Source of the DNA: Novosphingobium sp. UBA1948
GTDB lineage: Bacteria; Pseudomonadota; Alphaproteobacteria; Sphingomonadales; Sphingomonadaceae
DNA: 9,212 bases
Assembly (NCBI GenBank): GCA_002336765.1
Contig: DDES01000156.1
Location: 1-9,212 of the forward strand
Direction of reading: 5' to 3'
The translations under genes and the position numbers were made by a program. The notes beneath the pieces were generated by a model. It saw only the letters and a list, made by a program, of their open reading frames with translations, was not told the DNA's origin and ran no database searches. This document shows, one piece after another, positions 1 through 7,087 of the stretch (its first letter is position 1; each line of letters begins with the position of its first letter).

Positions 1-1404
1 GATAAAGCCCGCCTGCGCCTTGCCGGTCAGGGCACGGTCGGTGATGTAACGCTCCGCCGCCGAGCCGGAGAGCAGGGCGCGATGCGCGCGCTCCATCACC
101 TCGCGCGCGGTGCCCACAGGACTGGCGGTACGGTCAAACGCGGTGATCGCGCCGGCTTCCGCCGTGGAACCATCCATCACCGCCGCCTCGCGCAGAACCC
201 CGCGCGCCACGCCGAACAGCGGATCATCCTCCAGCGCCTTGACGGCGGCTTCCACCGCGTCGCTGCTCGACCCGCCGTCGCGCAGCACTGCCTCGCCAGC
301 CGCCAGCGCCTTGGCAATGCCAGCGCGATAGGCCTCCTCGCGTTCGGGCGCGATGGCCTCGCCGGTGCCTGCCTGCACCGCCAGTTCCCAGCCGCTGTCG
401 GGCGCAAAGGGCACGCCGCGCAGCCTCCCCTGCCGCACGCTGGCCTGGCCGGAAAACGCGGCTTCGCTCACGGTTTGCTTGTCGAGATTGATGCGGCTGT
501 CCTTATCCAGCGCGGTGATCCTGACCACCGGATAGTCGAGCGGCTGGCCGGCGCGGGCGCGCTTGGGCATCCCTTCAGGCTGCACCAGCCAGATATGCCC
601 GCCCGGCGCCAGCATCGGCACACCATCGCCCTTGGCATCCACGCAAAGCGCGCTGCCTTCATCCACGCCCAGCCCATAGGCCTGCGGATCGCCGTTCTGG
701 CGCTGCTTGGCGACAAAGGCGATCAGGCGGCCCATGCGGTCGCGGCGGATGAAATGCGTGTCGGTAACCAGATGCGCGCCATGCGGCAGGGTGAGAAAGC
801 CGTTTTCCATCGACACGATCGGCGCCAGAGGATCACGCAAGGCGCCGCGCGCGGTGGCGCTGGTGCCGTCCACCGCGCCATAGGCATGCTGGCCCAGAAT
901 GGCGAGGCCTGCGCTGGTGCCGCCAATCGGACGGGTTTGCGCCAACTTTTCAAGCGCGCGGGCCAGCGGCGTGTCCTTCCAGTAGCGGATGTAGCGCGAC
1001 TGGTCGCCGCCCGCGATATAGACGCCATCGGCCTTGTCTATGGCCGCCAGCACTTGTGGATCATAGGCCGCCTTGCGGTCGGTGAAGACGAAGCTTTCCG
1101 CCGAGGCAATGCCGCCGATATCCTTGTAGAGCGCGTCGCCCGCCTCGCCGCCCTGCGAGGCACGCAGCACCACGATATGGCCATGCCCCGCCTTGGCGGT
1201 GAACCAGCGATAGGCGTCCTTGTTCCAGTCACCACCGCCCGACAGCAACAGGCCCTGCTCCGGCTTGGCGGGCGTGGGCGCGGTGCGGTCACCGATCAGA
1301 TAGTGGCGATAGCCCGCATCCTCCGCCGCCGCTTGCGCACAGGCAGGCGTCATGACCGAACCCAGCGCGAGTGCGGCCAGAAGCGGGGTAAAGCGTGCCA
1401 TCAT
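1..1404 (-). CDS. Exported cyanophycinase (S51) fused to an isoaspartyl peptidase/asparaginase domain, C-terminus cut by window edge
   Basis: The frame is open from three consecutive ATGs (1407, 1404, 1401) to position 1, so about 468 residues are visible and the C-terminus is missing. An AGGAG at 1410-1414 lies 5 nt from the middle ATG, which I use for numbering. Residues 1-25 are a signal peptide (hydrophobic LLAALALG core, likely cut after PACA). Residues about 45-330 are a cyanophycinase-type S51 serine peptidase: GGDQ with Gln135, nucleophile motif GGTSAG with Ser164, D-T-H-F-x-x-R-x-R-x-x-R with His217 and Arg221/223/226, and a GVDE motif at 246-249. The three arginines match the family's pocket for beta-Asp-Arg units; the usual Gln before His is Thr. 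From about Trp339 a second domain begins, recognisable as the alpha subunit of an Ntn isoaspartyl peptidase (PERE-YRAG, GGSSSDAVEAAV, DDPLF, VMDG). Its catalytic Thr would lie beyond the edge. Cyanophycinases release beta-Asp-Arg and isoaspartyl peptidases split it, so the fusion could do both steps, probably in the periplasm or outside. Substrate is inferred. Confidence 0.85.
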   Translation of the reverse strand, partial: MMARFTPLLAALALGSVMTPACAQAAAEDAGYRHYLIGDRTAPTPAKPEQGLLLSGGGDWNKDAYRWFTAKAGHGHIVVLRASQGGEAGDALYKDIGGIASAESFVFTDRKAAYDPQVLAAIDKADGVYIAGGDQSRYIRYWKDTPLARALEKLAQTRPIGGTSAGLAILGQHAYGAVDGTSATARGALRDPLAPIVSMENGFLTLPHGAHLVTDTHFIRRDRMGRLIAFVAKQRQNGDPQAYGLGVDEGSALCVDAKGDGVPMLAPGGHIWLVQPEGMPKRARAGQPLDYPVVRITALDKDSRINLDKQTVSEAAFSGQASVRQGRLRGVPFAPDSGWELAVQAGTGEAIAPEREEAYRAGIAKALAAGEAVLRDGGSSSDAVEAAVKALEDDPLFGVARGVLREAAVMDGSTAEAGAITAFDRTASPVGTAREVMERAHRALLSGSAAERYITDRALTGKAQAGFI

Positions 1405-1409
1405 CATCT

Positions 1410-1414
1410 CTCCT
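1410..1414 (-). promoter_or_regulatory. Ribosome binding site deciding among three tandem ATGs
   Basis: The minus strand reads AGGAG here, followed by AG and then ATGATGATG. Spacing is 2, 5 and 8 nt to the ATGs starting at 1407, 1404 and 1401. The first is too close, so 1404 or 1401 is the likelier start. The choice changes the protein by only one or two methionines. Confidence 0.6.
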
Positions 1415-1431
1415 GATAGGGGCCAACGGTA

Positions 1432-1446
1432 CTGCCACTGTGGCAG
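1432..1446. promoter_or_regulatory. Perfect inverted repeat, possible operator
   Basis: CTGCCAC and GTGGCAG are perfect 7-bp arms around a single T. The site is about 30 bp upstream of the peptidase start, inside the 152-bp divergent region between the peptidase and receptor genes. An odd-length palindrome with no following T-run suits a dimeric repressor site better than a terminator. No regulator gene is visible in the window, so the cognate protein is unknown. Confidence 0.35.
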
Positions 1447-1465
1447 CTTAACCACAGCTTGGACC

Positions 1466-1489
1466 AAAGTCGTAGCGGATTATGACTTT
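1466..1489. promoter_or_regulatory. Imperfect 24-bp inverted repeat, possible operator over the receptor promoter
   Basis: Arms AAAGTCGTA and TATGACTTT pair at 8 of 9 positions around a 6-bp centre (GCGGAT). This is the size and spacing expected of a helix-turn-helix dimer site. It overlaps a weak promoter-like pair, TTGGAC at 1459-1464 and TATGAC at 1481-1486 with a 16-bp spacer, which could serve the receptor gene. The promoter match is poor and is offered only as a possibility. Confidence 0.3.
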
Positions 1490-1543
1490 AACGCCTTGCA
1501 ATGGCCACATTTTTGGAATCAAGCCATACGACAAACCGCGATC

Positions 1544-1550
1544 AGGGGGA
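1544..1550 (+). promoter_or_regulatory. Ribosome binding site fixing the receptor start
   Basis: AGGGGGA stands 6 nt before the ATG at 1557. An in-frame upstream ATG at 1482 has no comparable site, and using it would add 25 non-signal residues before the signal peptide. The 1557 start is therefore preferred. Confidence 0.65.
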
Positions 1551-1556
1551 CATACT

Positions 1557-4418
1557 ATGCGGGCTTCTTCTTCGAGCAGGGACTTCTTCCATCTGGGCAG
1601 CAGCGCGCTGGCGCTGGGTCTGGCGCTGGGTCAGGCAATGTCGGCGGGGGCCGTTCACGCACAGACCGCCGCCGAAAGCGCGATTATCTCGCCCAACGCC
1701 GCCACCACCGCGCCGCGCGCCGACGAGATCGTGGTGCTCGGCTCGCGCATTCCGCGCATCAAGACCGAAGGACCCGCCCCCGTCACGGCCATCACCGACA
1801 AGGATATCCTGCGCTCGGGCTTCCAGTCGGTGCCCGATGTTTTGCGCGCCATCACCCAGAACGGCGGCGAGACGCAGAGCCAGCAGAGCGCCTCGGGCGC
1901 ATCCTTCACGCCGGGCGCCCAACAGGTGGACCTGCGCGGGCTGGGGCCGAACCACACGCTTGTGCTGGTCAACGGCCGCCGCATCGCCGACTTCCCCCTG
2001 CCCTTCAAGGGGCAGAGCAATTTCACCGACATCTCGAACATTCCGGTCGGCCTGATCGAGAAGGTCGAAGTGCTCTCGGGCAGCGCCTCGGCGATCTATG
2101 GTTCGGACGCTATCGCGGGCGTGGTCAACTTCCAGTTGAAGCGCAAGGCCGAGGGGCTGACGCTCGACTATCGCTATGGCAACACCGAGCATGGCGGCGG
2201 CGCCTCGCATCGCCTGACCGCGGTGACGGGCTGGGACAAGGGGCCGTTTCATGGCGTGGTAGCGCTCGAAGGCCTGTATCAAAAGCCGCTGTGGCAATAT
2301 CAGCGCGGGTTTCAGGCCTCGACGCTCAACAGCCCGACCAACCCGCTGGCGCGCCGCACTTTCCTGCGCACCGATGAATATGTGAACTATCTCGATCCGG
2401 GCGCGGCCACCTGCGGCGCACTGTCTGGCCTCAACGGCGGCAGCACGATCTACACCTCGCGCGCGCGCTATGCCGCCGATGGCGGGCCGGGCTATTTCTG
2501 CGGCTCGCGCAACTCGATCTCCTATGGCACGATGATCTCGGAGCGCAAAAGCCTCAACGCCTACACCAGCATGGGCTATGACATTTCGGACAAGGTCGAG
2601 GCCTTTGCCGACATTCAGTTCAGCCTGTCGAAGCTGCGCGTGATGAGCGATGTGCAGAAGTGGTATTACGTCACGCCCGACGGCAACGAGGAAGGCACCT
2701 TCTTCAACACGCTGATGTCGCCCGCCGACAGCGACAGCGGCGCCCAGCTCGACAACTGGTATCGCCAGTTCACGCCCGAGGAAATGGGCGGGCTGGAAAA
2801 CGGCATGACGCATAACCGTTCGACCACCTTCAACATCACCACCGGTCTGCGCGGCAAGCTGGGCAAGGGCGATGCATGGTCGTGGGAAGTGCTGTTCAAC
2901 CATGCGCAGTACAATTCGACCGTGTCCTTCCCCAAGGTGGTGATCGACAAGGCCAATGCCTTCTATCTGGGCAGCCGTCTGGGCACCGATCCGGCCAGCG
3001 ACTATCCGATGTTCGCCGCCAATGTCGCCAAGCTCTATACGCCGCTCACCCCGGCGCAATATGGCTCGATCACGGCCTTCTCGGTCTACAAGCCCTATTC
3101 CTACACCAACAATTTCTCGGCCACGATCAACAATCCCGCCCTGCTCCAGCTTCCGGCGGGGCCGATGGGCGTGGCGCTGGTGGCCGAGGCCGGTGGTCAG
3201 GGCTACAATCTGCGCCCCGATCCGCTGGCGCTGGGCCATTACTATGTCGGCCTGACCGATTCAGATGGTTCGGGTTCGCGCGGCCATCTTGGCATTGGCT
3301 ATGAATTGCGCGCGCCACTGCTCAAGATCCTGCAGGTTTCGACCGCGGGCCGCTATGACCGTTATCACGTGACGGGCAGCAGCTTTGGCAAATTCACCTA
3401 CAATGTCGGCGCCGAACTACGGCCTTTCCGCAATCTGTTGATCCGCGGCGCGATGGGCACCGGCTTCCGCGCGCCCGATCTGCACTATGTGTTCTCGGGC
3501 AATGGCGACACCCACCCCGATGGCGTGGACTATCTGACCTGCCGCCGTGCCGACGCTGCCGCCTCCTACAGCGATTGCGCCGACAATTACGAAGTGGGGA
3601 TGATCTCGCACCGTTCGGGCAACCGCGCGCTGCGCCCCGAGACCAGCCGCTCGATCAACGCGGGCATGGTATGGCAGCCCACCCGCAACATCGACCTGTC
3701 GGTGGATTACTTCAAGGTGACGCTGAGCAACCAGGTGCTCGACCGTAGTGCGGATTCGATCCTGCGCACCGAGGCGGACTGTGTGCTGGGCGTGACCCCG
3801 TCGGGCGCGGCGGTGAACACCTCCTCGCCCACCTGTCAGGATGCCATCGCGCGGGTGCAACGCTACACCTCGGGCGCCTTTGCCGGCGAGTTGCAGGGGG
3901 TTTACGTCAACCCCATCAACGTCGCGCGCGAGGAAACCGATGGTGTGGACGTGGCGATGAACGCCAAGTTCCCCACCGACCGTCTGGGCACGTTCAGCTT
4001 CCGCCTCGGCTATACCTATGTCTTCACGCATAAGTTCCGCCAGTATGAGGGCGATCCCACGATCAACAAGCTGGCCTATGACAGCAGCTATGACATCCCG
4101 CGCGACAAGGGCTCGGCCAGCATCAGCTGGACCAATGGCCCGCTGACCACCACCCTGCAGGGCCAGCGTCTGGGCAAGCTGCCCAATTACGACATGGACC
4201 GCCATTTGCCCGCGACCTATCTGTTCAACCTCTCGGCACAGTATGATGTGAACGAGAAGCTGCGCGTGTCGGGATCGGTCACCAATCTGGCCGATACCAA
4301 GCCGCAGTATGACGCCTCCTATTCGGCCTATCCCTATTACGACATCAGCTGGTTCGATGGCGTGGGCCGCAGCTTCTATCTGCAACTGACCTACAAGCTG
4401 GGCGCCAAGACGCGCTAA
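1557..4418 (+). CDS. TonB-dependent outer-membrane receptor, sphingomonad type
   Basis: This 953-residue protein is a complete TonB-dependent receptor, an energised outer-membrane channel that takes large or scarce ligands into the periplasm. Residues 1-35 are a signal peptide (hydrophobic ALALGLALG, likely cut after AVHA). A TonB box, DEIVVLG, lies at about 56-62. The plug domain runs from about 66 to 190 and holds DLRGLGPNHTLVLVNGRRI and the VEVLSGSASAIYGSDAIAGVVN motif typical of the plug end. The rest is a 22-strand-type barrel rich in aromatic strand ends, with cysteine-containing loops (for example CGALSG to YFCGS, and CRRADAAASYSDC). It ends in a strand-like FYLQLTYKLG. The ligand cannot be read from the sequence. 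Its divergent neighbour encodes an exported cyanophycinase-type enzyme, which suggests a polypeptide or beta-aspartyl peptide ligand, while a sugar-type MFS gene downstream points instead to a sugar. Confidence 0.93.
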   Translation: MRASSSSRDFFHLGSSALALGLALGQAMSAGAVHAQTAAESAIISPNAATTAPRADEIVVLGSRIPRIKTEGPAPVTAITDKDILRSGFQSVPDVLRAITQNGGETQSQQSASGASFTPGAQQVDLRGLGPNHTLVLVNGRRIADFPLPFKGQSNFTDISNIPVGLIEKVEVLSGSASAIYGSDAIAGVVNFQLKRKAEGLTLDYRYGNTEHGGGASHRLTAVTGWDKGPFHGVVALEGLYQKPLWQYQRGFQASTLNSPTNPLARRTFLRTDEYVNYLDPGAATCGALSGLNGGSTIYTSRARYAADGGPGYFCGSRNSISYGTMISERKSLNAYTSMGYDISDKVEAFADIQFSLSKLRVMSDVQKWYYVTPDGNEEGTFFNTLMSPADSDSGAQLDNWYRQFTPEEMGGLENGMTHNRSTTFNITTGLRGKLGKGDAWSWEVLFNHAQYNSTVSFPKVVIDKANAFYLGSRLGTDPASDYPMFAANVAKLYTPLTPAQYGSITAFSVYKPYSYTNNFSATINNPALLQLPAGPMGVALVAEAGGQGYNLRPDPLALGHYYVGLTDSDGSGSRGHLGIGYELRAPLLKILQVSTAGRYDRYHVTGSSFGKFTYNVGAELRPFRNLLIRGAMGTGFRAPDLHYVFSGNGDTHPDGVDYLTCRRADAAASYSDCADNYEVGMISHRSGNRALRPETSRSINAGMVWQPTRNIDLSVDYFKVTLSNQVLDRSADSILRTEADCVLGVTPSGAAVNTSSPTCQDAIARVQRYTSGAFAGELQGVYVNPINVAREETDGVDVAMNAKFPTDRLGTFSFRLGYTYVFTHKFRQYEGDPTINKLAYDSSYDIPRDKGSASISWTNGPLTTTLQGQRLGKLPNYDMDRHLPATYLFNLSAQYDVNEKLRVSGSVTNLADTKPQYDASYSAYPYYDISWFDGVGRSFYLQLTYKLGAKTR

Positions 4419-4440
4419 ACGCGTCGTCTTCCTTGCCCAA

Positions 4441-4481
4441 AACAACGCCCGCCACCCTGGATCGGGGTGGCGGGCGTTGTT
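4441..4481 (+). terminator. Strong hairpin after the receptor gene
   Basis: AACAACGCCCGCCACCC at 4441-4457 pairs perfectly with 4465-4481, giving a 17-bp GC-rich stem with a 7-nt loop. It lies 22 bp after the receptor stop. The downstream plus-strand tail is only TGTGAATCC, without a clean T-run, so it may be a weak intrinsic terminator or an mRNA 3'-end stabiliser. A smaller stem, GACGCG/CGCGTC at 4409-4425, spans the receptor stop codon. The hairpin probably separates expression of the receptor from that of the MFS gene. Confidence 0.65.
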
Positions 4482-4558
4482 GTGAATCCTCAAGTATACC
4501 TATGCATGGTTCCGGCACCGCAACGGCTCTGCTAGGCCCTCCGCGATAAACACAAGCC

Positions 4559-4564
4559 GGAGGA
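4559..4564 (+). promoter_or_regulatory. Ribosome binding site of the MFS gene
   Basis: GGAGGA stands 6 nt before the ATG at 4571, a near-consensus site that supports this start. The 75 bp upstream hold no convincing promoter that I can identify; TTGTTG (4477) with TATGCA (4501) is a weak candidate overlapping the terminator stem. Confidence 0.6.
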
Positions 4565-4570
4565 TAAGGC

Positions 4571-5866
4571 ATGGCCATCGCGCCCCAATTGTCGAGCAGC
4601 ACCGATCCCATGCCCGATGAAGCCAGCGGCGCGCATGTCGACGCGCCGGAACTGCGTCTGTTCGTGATGGGCCTGTTCTTCACCTTCGGCGGCATCACCA
4701 GCCTCAACGATGTCATCATCCCCAAGCTGAAAGAGCTGTTCACGCTCGATTATACGCAGGCAATGCTGGTGCAGTTCTGCTTTTTCACCGCCTATGCGGT
4801 GGTGGGCCTGCCTGCCGCCGCGCTGGTCAAGCGGATCGGCTATATGCGCGGGGCAACGGTCGGCCTGCTGACCATGATGACCGGCTGCCTGCTGTTTATC
4901 CCTGCCTCGCAACATGCCACCTATGCCCTGTTCCTTGCCGCACTGTTCGTGCTGGCGAGCGGGGTGGTCTTGGTGCAGGTGGTCACCAATCCACTGATCT
5001 CGCTGCTTGGCCCTGTCAAAACAGCGCATAGCCGCCTCACCTTTGCGCAGGCCTTCAACTCGGCGGGCACGGTGGTTTTTCCCATCGTCGGCGCGCATCT
5101 GATCCTTGGCAAGCTCAAGGATGTAAAGGTGGAAACGCTGAGCGGCCCCGCGCTTGATGCCTATCGCATGGCCGAGACGCAAACCGTGATGCATACCTAT
5201 CTTGGCCTTGCCGCCGCGCTGCTGGTGGTGGCAGCCTTTGTGTGGATGAACCGCGACCGGCTAAAAGGCGAGCGCCATGAGCGTAGTTCGCTGGCCGCCG
5301 GTCTGGCGCTGTTGCAGCGCCCGCGCTTCGGCCTCGGGGCACTTTCGATCTTTCTCTATGTCGGCGCCGAAGTATCGATCGGCTCGCTGATCGTCAGCTA
5401 TCTGCGCCAGCCGCAGGTGCTGGCTCTTGACGCCGATGGCGCGGGCCAAATGATCTTCCTCTATTGGTTGGGCGCGATGGTGGGCCGCTTCCTCGGCTCG
5501 GCAGTGCTGCGGGTATTCTCGCCTGGCAAGGTGCTGGCCTGCAACGCCATCGGCGCCATAGCGCTGATCGCGCTTTCCACCCACACGACGGGCATGGTTT
5601 CCGCCTACAGCCTGCTGCTGATCGGGCTGATGAACTCGATCATGTTCCCCACCATCTTCAGCCTCGCCAGTGAAGGGCTGGGCAGCAAGGCGGCCGATGG
5701 TTCGGGCATCATCAACATCGCCATCTTCGGCGGCGCGGTGGTGCCGCTGCTGACCGGGGCGCTGGCTGACAAGAGCGGTAGCCTCGCGCTGGCGCTGGCG
5801 CTGCCCGCGCTGTGCTACGGCGTCATCGCCTCCTTCGGCTGGTATGCCCGCAAACCGGCAGTTTAA
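4571..5866 (+). CDS. FucP/GluP-family MFS transporter
   Basis: This 431-residue inner-membrane protein has about 12 hydrophobic segments after a hydrophilic N-terminal tail of some 28 residues. It matches the FucP/GluP branch of the major facilitator superfamily (fucose, glucose/galactose and N-acetylglucosamine carriers): LNDVIIPKLK with Asp47 in TM1, YTQAMLVQFCFFTAY at 61-75, RIGYMRG at 88-94, the QVVTNP motif at 136-141, and TFAQAFNSAGT after TM5. In E. coli FucP a proton-coupling glutamate sits where this protein has Gln136, as GluP-like members do. The gene follows the receptor on the same strand beyond a strong hairpin, so it may be co-expressed only partly or have its own promoter. The substrate could be a sugar, as for known relatives; a role in importing products of the neighbouring peptidase is speculative. 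The closest named relative would be gluP, but specificity is not established, so no symbol is given. Confidence 0.88.
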   Translation: MAIAPQLSSSTDPMPDEASGAHVDAPELRLFVMGLFFTFGGITSLNDVIIPKLKELFTLDYTQAMLVQFCFFTAYAVVGLPAAALVKRIGYMRGATVGLLTMMTGCLLFIPASQHATYALFLAALFVLASGVVLVQVVTNPLISLLGPVKTAHSRLTFAQAFNSAGTVVFPIVGAHLILGKLKDVKVETLSGPALDAYRMAETQTVMHTYLGLAAALLVVAAFVWMNRDRLKGERHERSSLAAGLALLQRPRFGLGALSIFLYVGAEVSIGSLIVSYLRQPQVLALDADGAGQMIFLYWLGAMVGRFLGSAVLRVFSPGKVLACNAIGAIALIALSTHTTGMVSAYSLLLIGLMNSIMFPTIFSLASEGLGSKAADGSGIINIAIFGGAVVPLLTGALADKSGSLALALALPALCYGVIASFGWYARKPAV

Positions 5867-5888
5867 TCAGGCCGTGCTTTAATCAGGC
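5862..5888. repeat. 11-bp direct repeat across convergent stop codons
   Basis: TTTAATCAGGC occurs at 5862-5872 and again at 5878-5888, a 16-bp period. The first copy holds the TAA of the MFS gene on the plus strand. The second holds the TAA of the alanine racemase gene on the minus strand. It looks like a small local duplication. The 12-bp gap leaves no room for a terminator between the converging genes. Confidence 0.6.
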
Positions 5889-6997
5889 ACCAGATAGCGC
5901 CGTTCATAGCGGCGCCCCAGTTGCGTCAGGATCTCGTAGTCGATCGTGCCCGCTTCCACCGCCACCTGATGGAGCGGGCGATGCGGGCCGATCACTTCCA
6001 CCAGATCGCCTTCGGCCAAGGCCCCATCCGGCAGAGCGGTGGCATCCACCACCGTCACATCCATCGACACACGCCCGACGATGGGCAACACATGACCCTG
6101 CGCCCACACCGCGCCACAGCCCGACAGGCTGCGCGGAAAGCCATCGGCATAGCCAATCGCCAGCGTGGCCAGCCGCGTCGGGCGCGGAGCGTGCCAGATC
6201 TGGCCATAGCCGACACCGGTGCCCGCCGCGATGCTGCGCGTCTGGATCACACGGGCTTCCAGCGTCACCACCGGCGCGAAAGGCTCGGCGCGGCCATCAT
6301 CGACCCGCCCGCCATAGAGTGCAATGCCCGGCCGTACGACGTCACCGTGATAGGCCTTGCCCAGCAGCACCCCGCCCGAATTGGCAAAGCAGCGCGGCAC
6401 ATCGGGAAACAGCGCAGCCAACACCTCGAACCGCGCGAGAGCTGCGGCATTTTCGGGATGGTCCGGCTCGTCCGAACAGGCCAAATGGCTCATCACCGCC
6501 ACCAGCGGCACCGCCTTGCGAAAGGCCTCATCCTGCGCCAGCGGCGCGACTTCCTCCGGCATCAAGCCGTGGCGCGACATGCCGGTGTCCACTTGCAGGA
6601 TGGCGGGCAAGGCACGGCCCAGCGCTGCCGCCTGCACCTGCCAACGGCGCGCCTGCCCCACGCTGTTGAGCACCGGCGTGATCCCCGCTTGCGCTGCCGC
6701 CGCCTCGCTGCCGGGATGAAATCCGTTGAGCACGGCCAGCAAGGCATCGGCCGGCACCAAATCCCGTATCGCCAGCGCTTCGGAGAGATGCGCGACAAAG
6801 AAATGCCGACACCCCGCCGCCGCCAACGCCGGCACCACCCGCGCCGCGCCCAGCCCATAGGCGTCCGCCTTCACCACCGCCGACGCGGCGGCAGGCGCTA
6901 CGGCATCGGCGATCCGCCGCCAGTTGGCCACCAGCGCGGCAAGGTCGATGGTCAGGATGGCGCCGGTGGGCGGGGATGCAAGCGTTGGATCAGACAT
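5879..6997 (-). CDS. alr: Alanine racemase
   Basis: This 372-residue protein is a complete fold-type III PLP enzyme that interconverts L- and D-alanine in the cytoplasm, supplying D-Ala for peptidoglycan or, in catabolic versions, handling D-Ala as a nutrient. The PLP lysine is Lys43 in AVVKADAYGLG. LQVDTGMSRHG (134-144), MSHLACSDEP (169-178), FANSGG (204-209) and RPGIALYGG (222-230) are family motifs. The catalytic tyrosine of the C-terminal barrel domain is Tyr264 in GVGYGQ. Length is normal. The ATG at 6997 follows AGGGG on the minus strand (7002-7006). An open frame reaches back to 7771, but that extension runs antisense through the next gene and is not coding. The gene stands between a convergent transporter and a divergent DUF2126 gene, not in a visible cell-wall cluster, so it may be a second, specialised racemase (dadX-like role); this is inference. 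Confidence 0.95.
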   Translation of the reverse strand: MSDPTLASPPTGAILTIDLAALVANWRRIADAVAPAAASAVVKADAYGLGAARVVPALAAAGCRHFFVAHLSEALAIRDLVPADALLAVLNGFHPGSEAAAAQAGITPVLNSVGQARRWQVQAAALGRALPAILQVDTGMSRHGLMPEEVAPLAQDEAFRKAVPLVAVMSHLACSDEPDHPENAAALARFEVLAALFPDVPRCFANSGGVLLGKAYHGDVVRPGIALYGGRVDDGRAEPFAPVVTLEARVIQTRSIAAGTGVGYGQIWHAPRPTRLATLAIGYADGFPRSLSGCGAVWAQGHVLPIVGRVSMDVTVVDATALPDGALAEGDLVEVIGPHRPLHQVAVEAGTIDYEILTQLGRRYERRYLVPD

Positions 6998-7087
6998 TGC
7001 GCCCCTGCTGCACCAAGGGCGCGACGCCTGCAAGAGCCAGCATGATAGATGTTGCAGCGCAGCAGGCTTTGGCGCACACTCCGCCCC
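6998..7087. promoter_or_regulatory. Divergent intergenic region between alr and the transglutaminase-like gene
   Basis: These 90 bp must carry the 5' ends of both divergent genes. The only relatively AT-rich stretch is CATGATAGATGTT at 7041-7053, the most likely -10 area for one or both directions; on the minus strand it contains TATCAT. No clear -35 partner or operator can be named. Confidence 0.4.

Noticed and set aside
1333..1345. Possible lipoprotein signal (Cys after T-P-A) in the peptidase leader
   Set aside because: The residues before the cysteine (M-T-P-A) are a poor lipobox; an ordinary signal peptidase site after PACA fits better, though a lipoprotein is not fully excluded.
82..1416. 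Plus-strand open frame of 444 codons across the peptidase gene
   Set aside because: Its translation is Arg/His/Ala-rich with no domain, and it is fully antisense to the S51-Ntn gene, whose frame has clear catalytic motifs and a ribosome binding site. It is a product of high third-position GC.
1482..1556. Earlier ATG for the TonB receptor
   Set aside because: It would place 25 polar residues ahead of the signal peptide and lacks a Shine-Dalgarno site; the ATG at 1557 has AGGGGGA at good spacing.
1542..3239. Minus-strand open frame of 565 codons inside the receptor gene
   Set aside because: It is antisense to a receptor with continuous family motifs. The predicted protein is low-complexity, His/Arg/Gly-rich, with no recognisable domain.
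3417..4493. Minus-strand open frame of 358 codons at the receptor 3' end
   Set aside because: It is an antisense shadow with the same biased composition, and it reads through the terminator stem.
5812..7045. Overlapping plus-strand open frames opposite alanine racemase
   Set aside because: They are antisense to a racemase with an intact PLP lysine, catalytic tyrosine and full length. Composition is Pro/Arg/His-rich, without motifs.
7004..7066. Inverted pair CCTGCTGC (7004-7011) and GCAGCAGG (7059-7066)
   Set aside because: Arms are short, simple and 47 bp apart in GC-rich sequence, so chance is a sufficient explanation.
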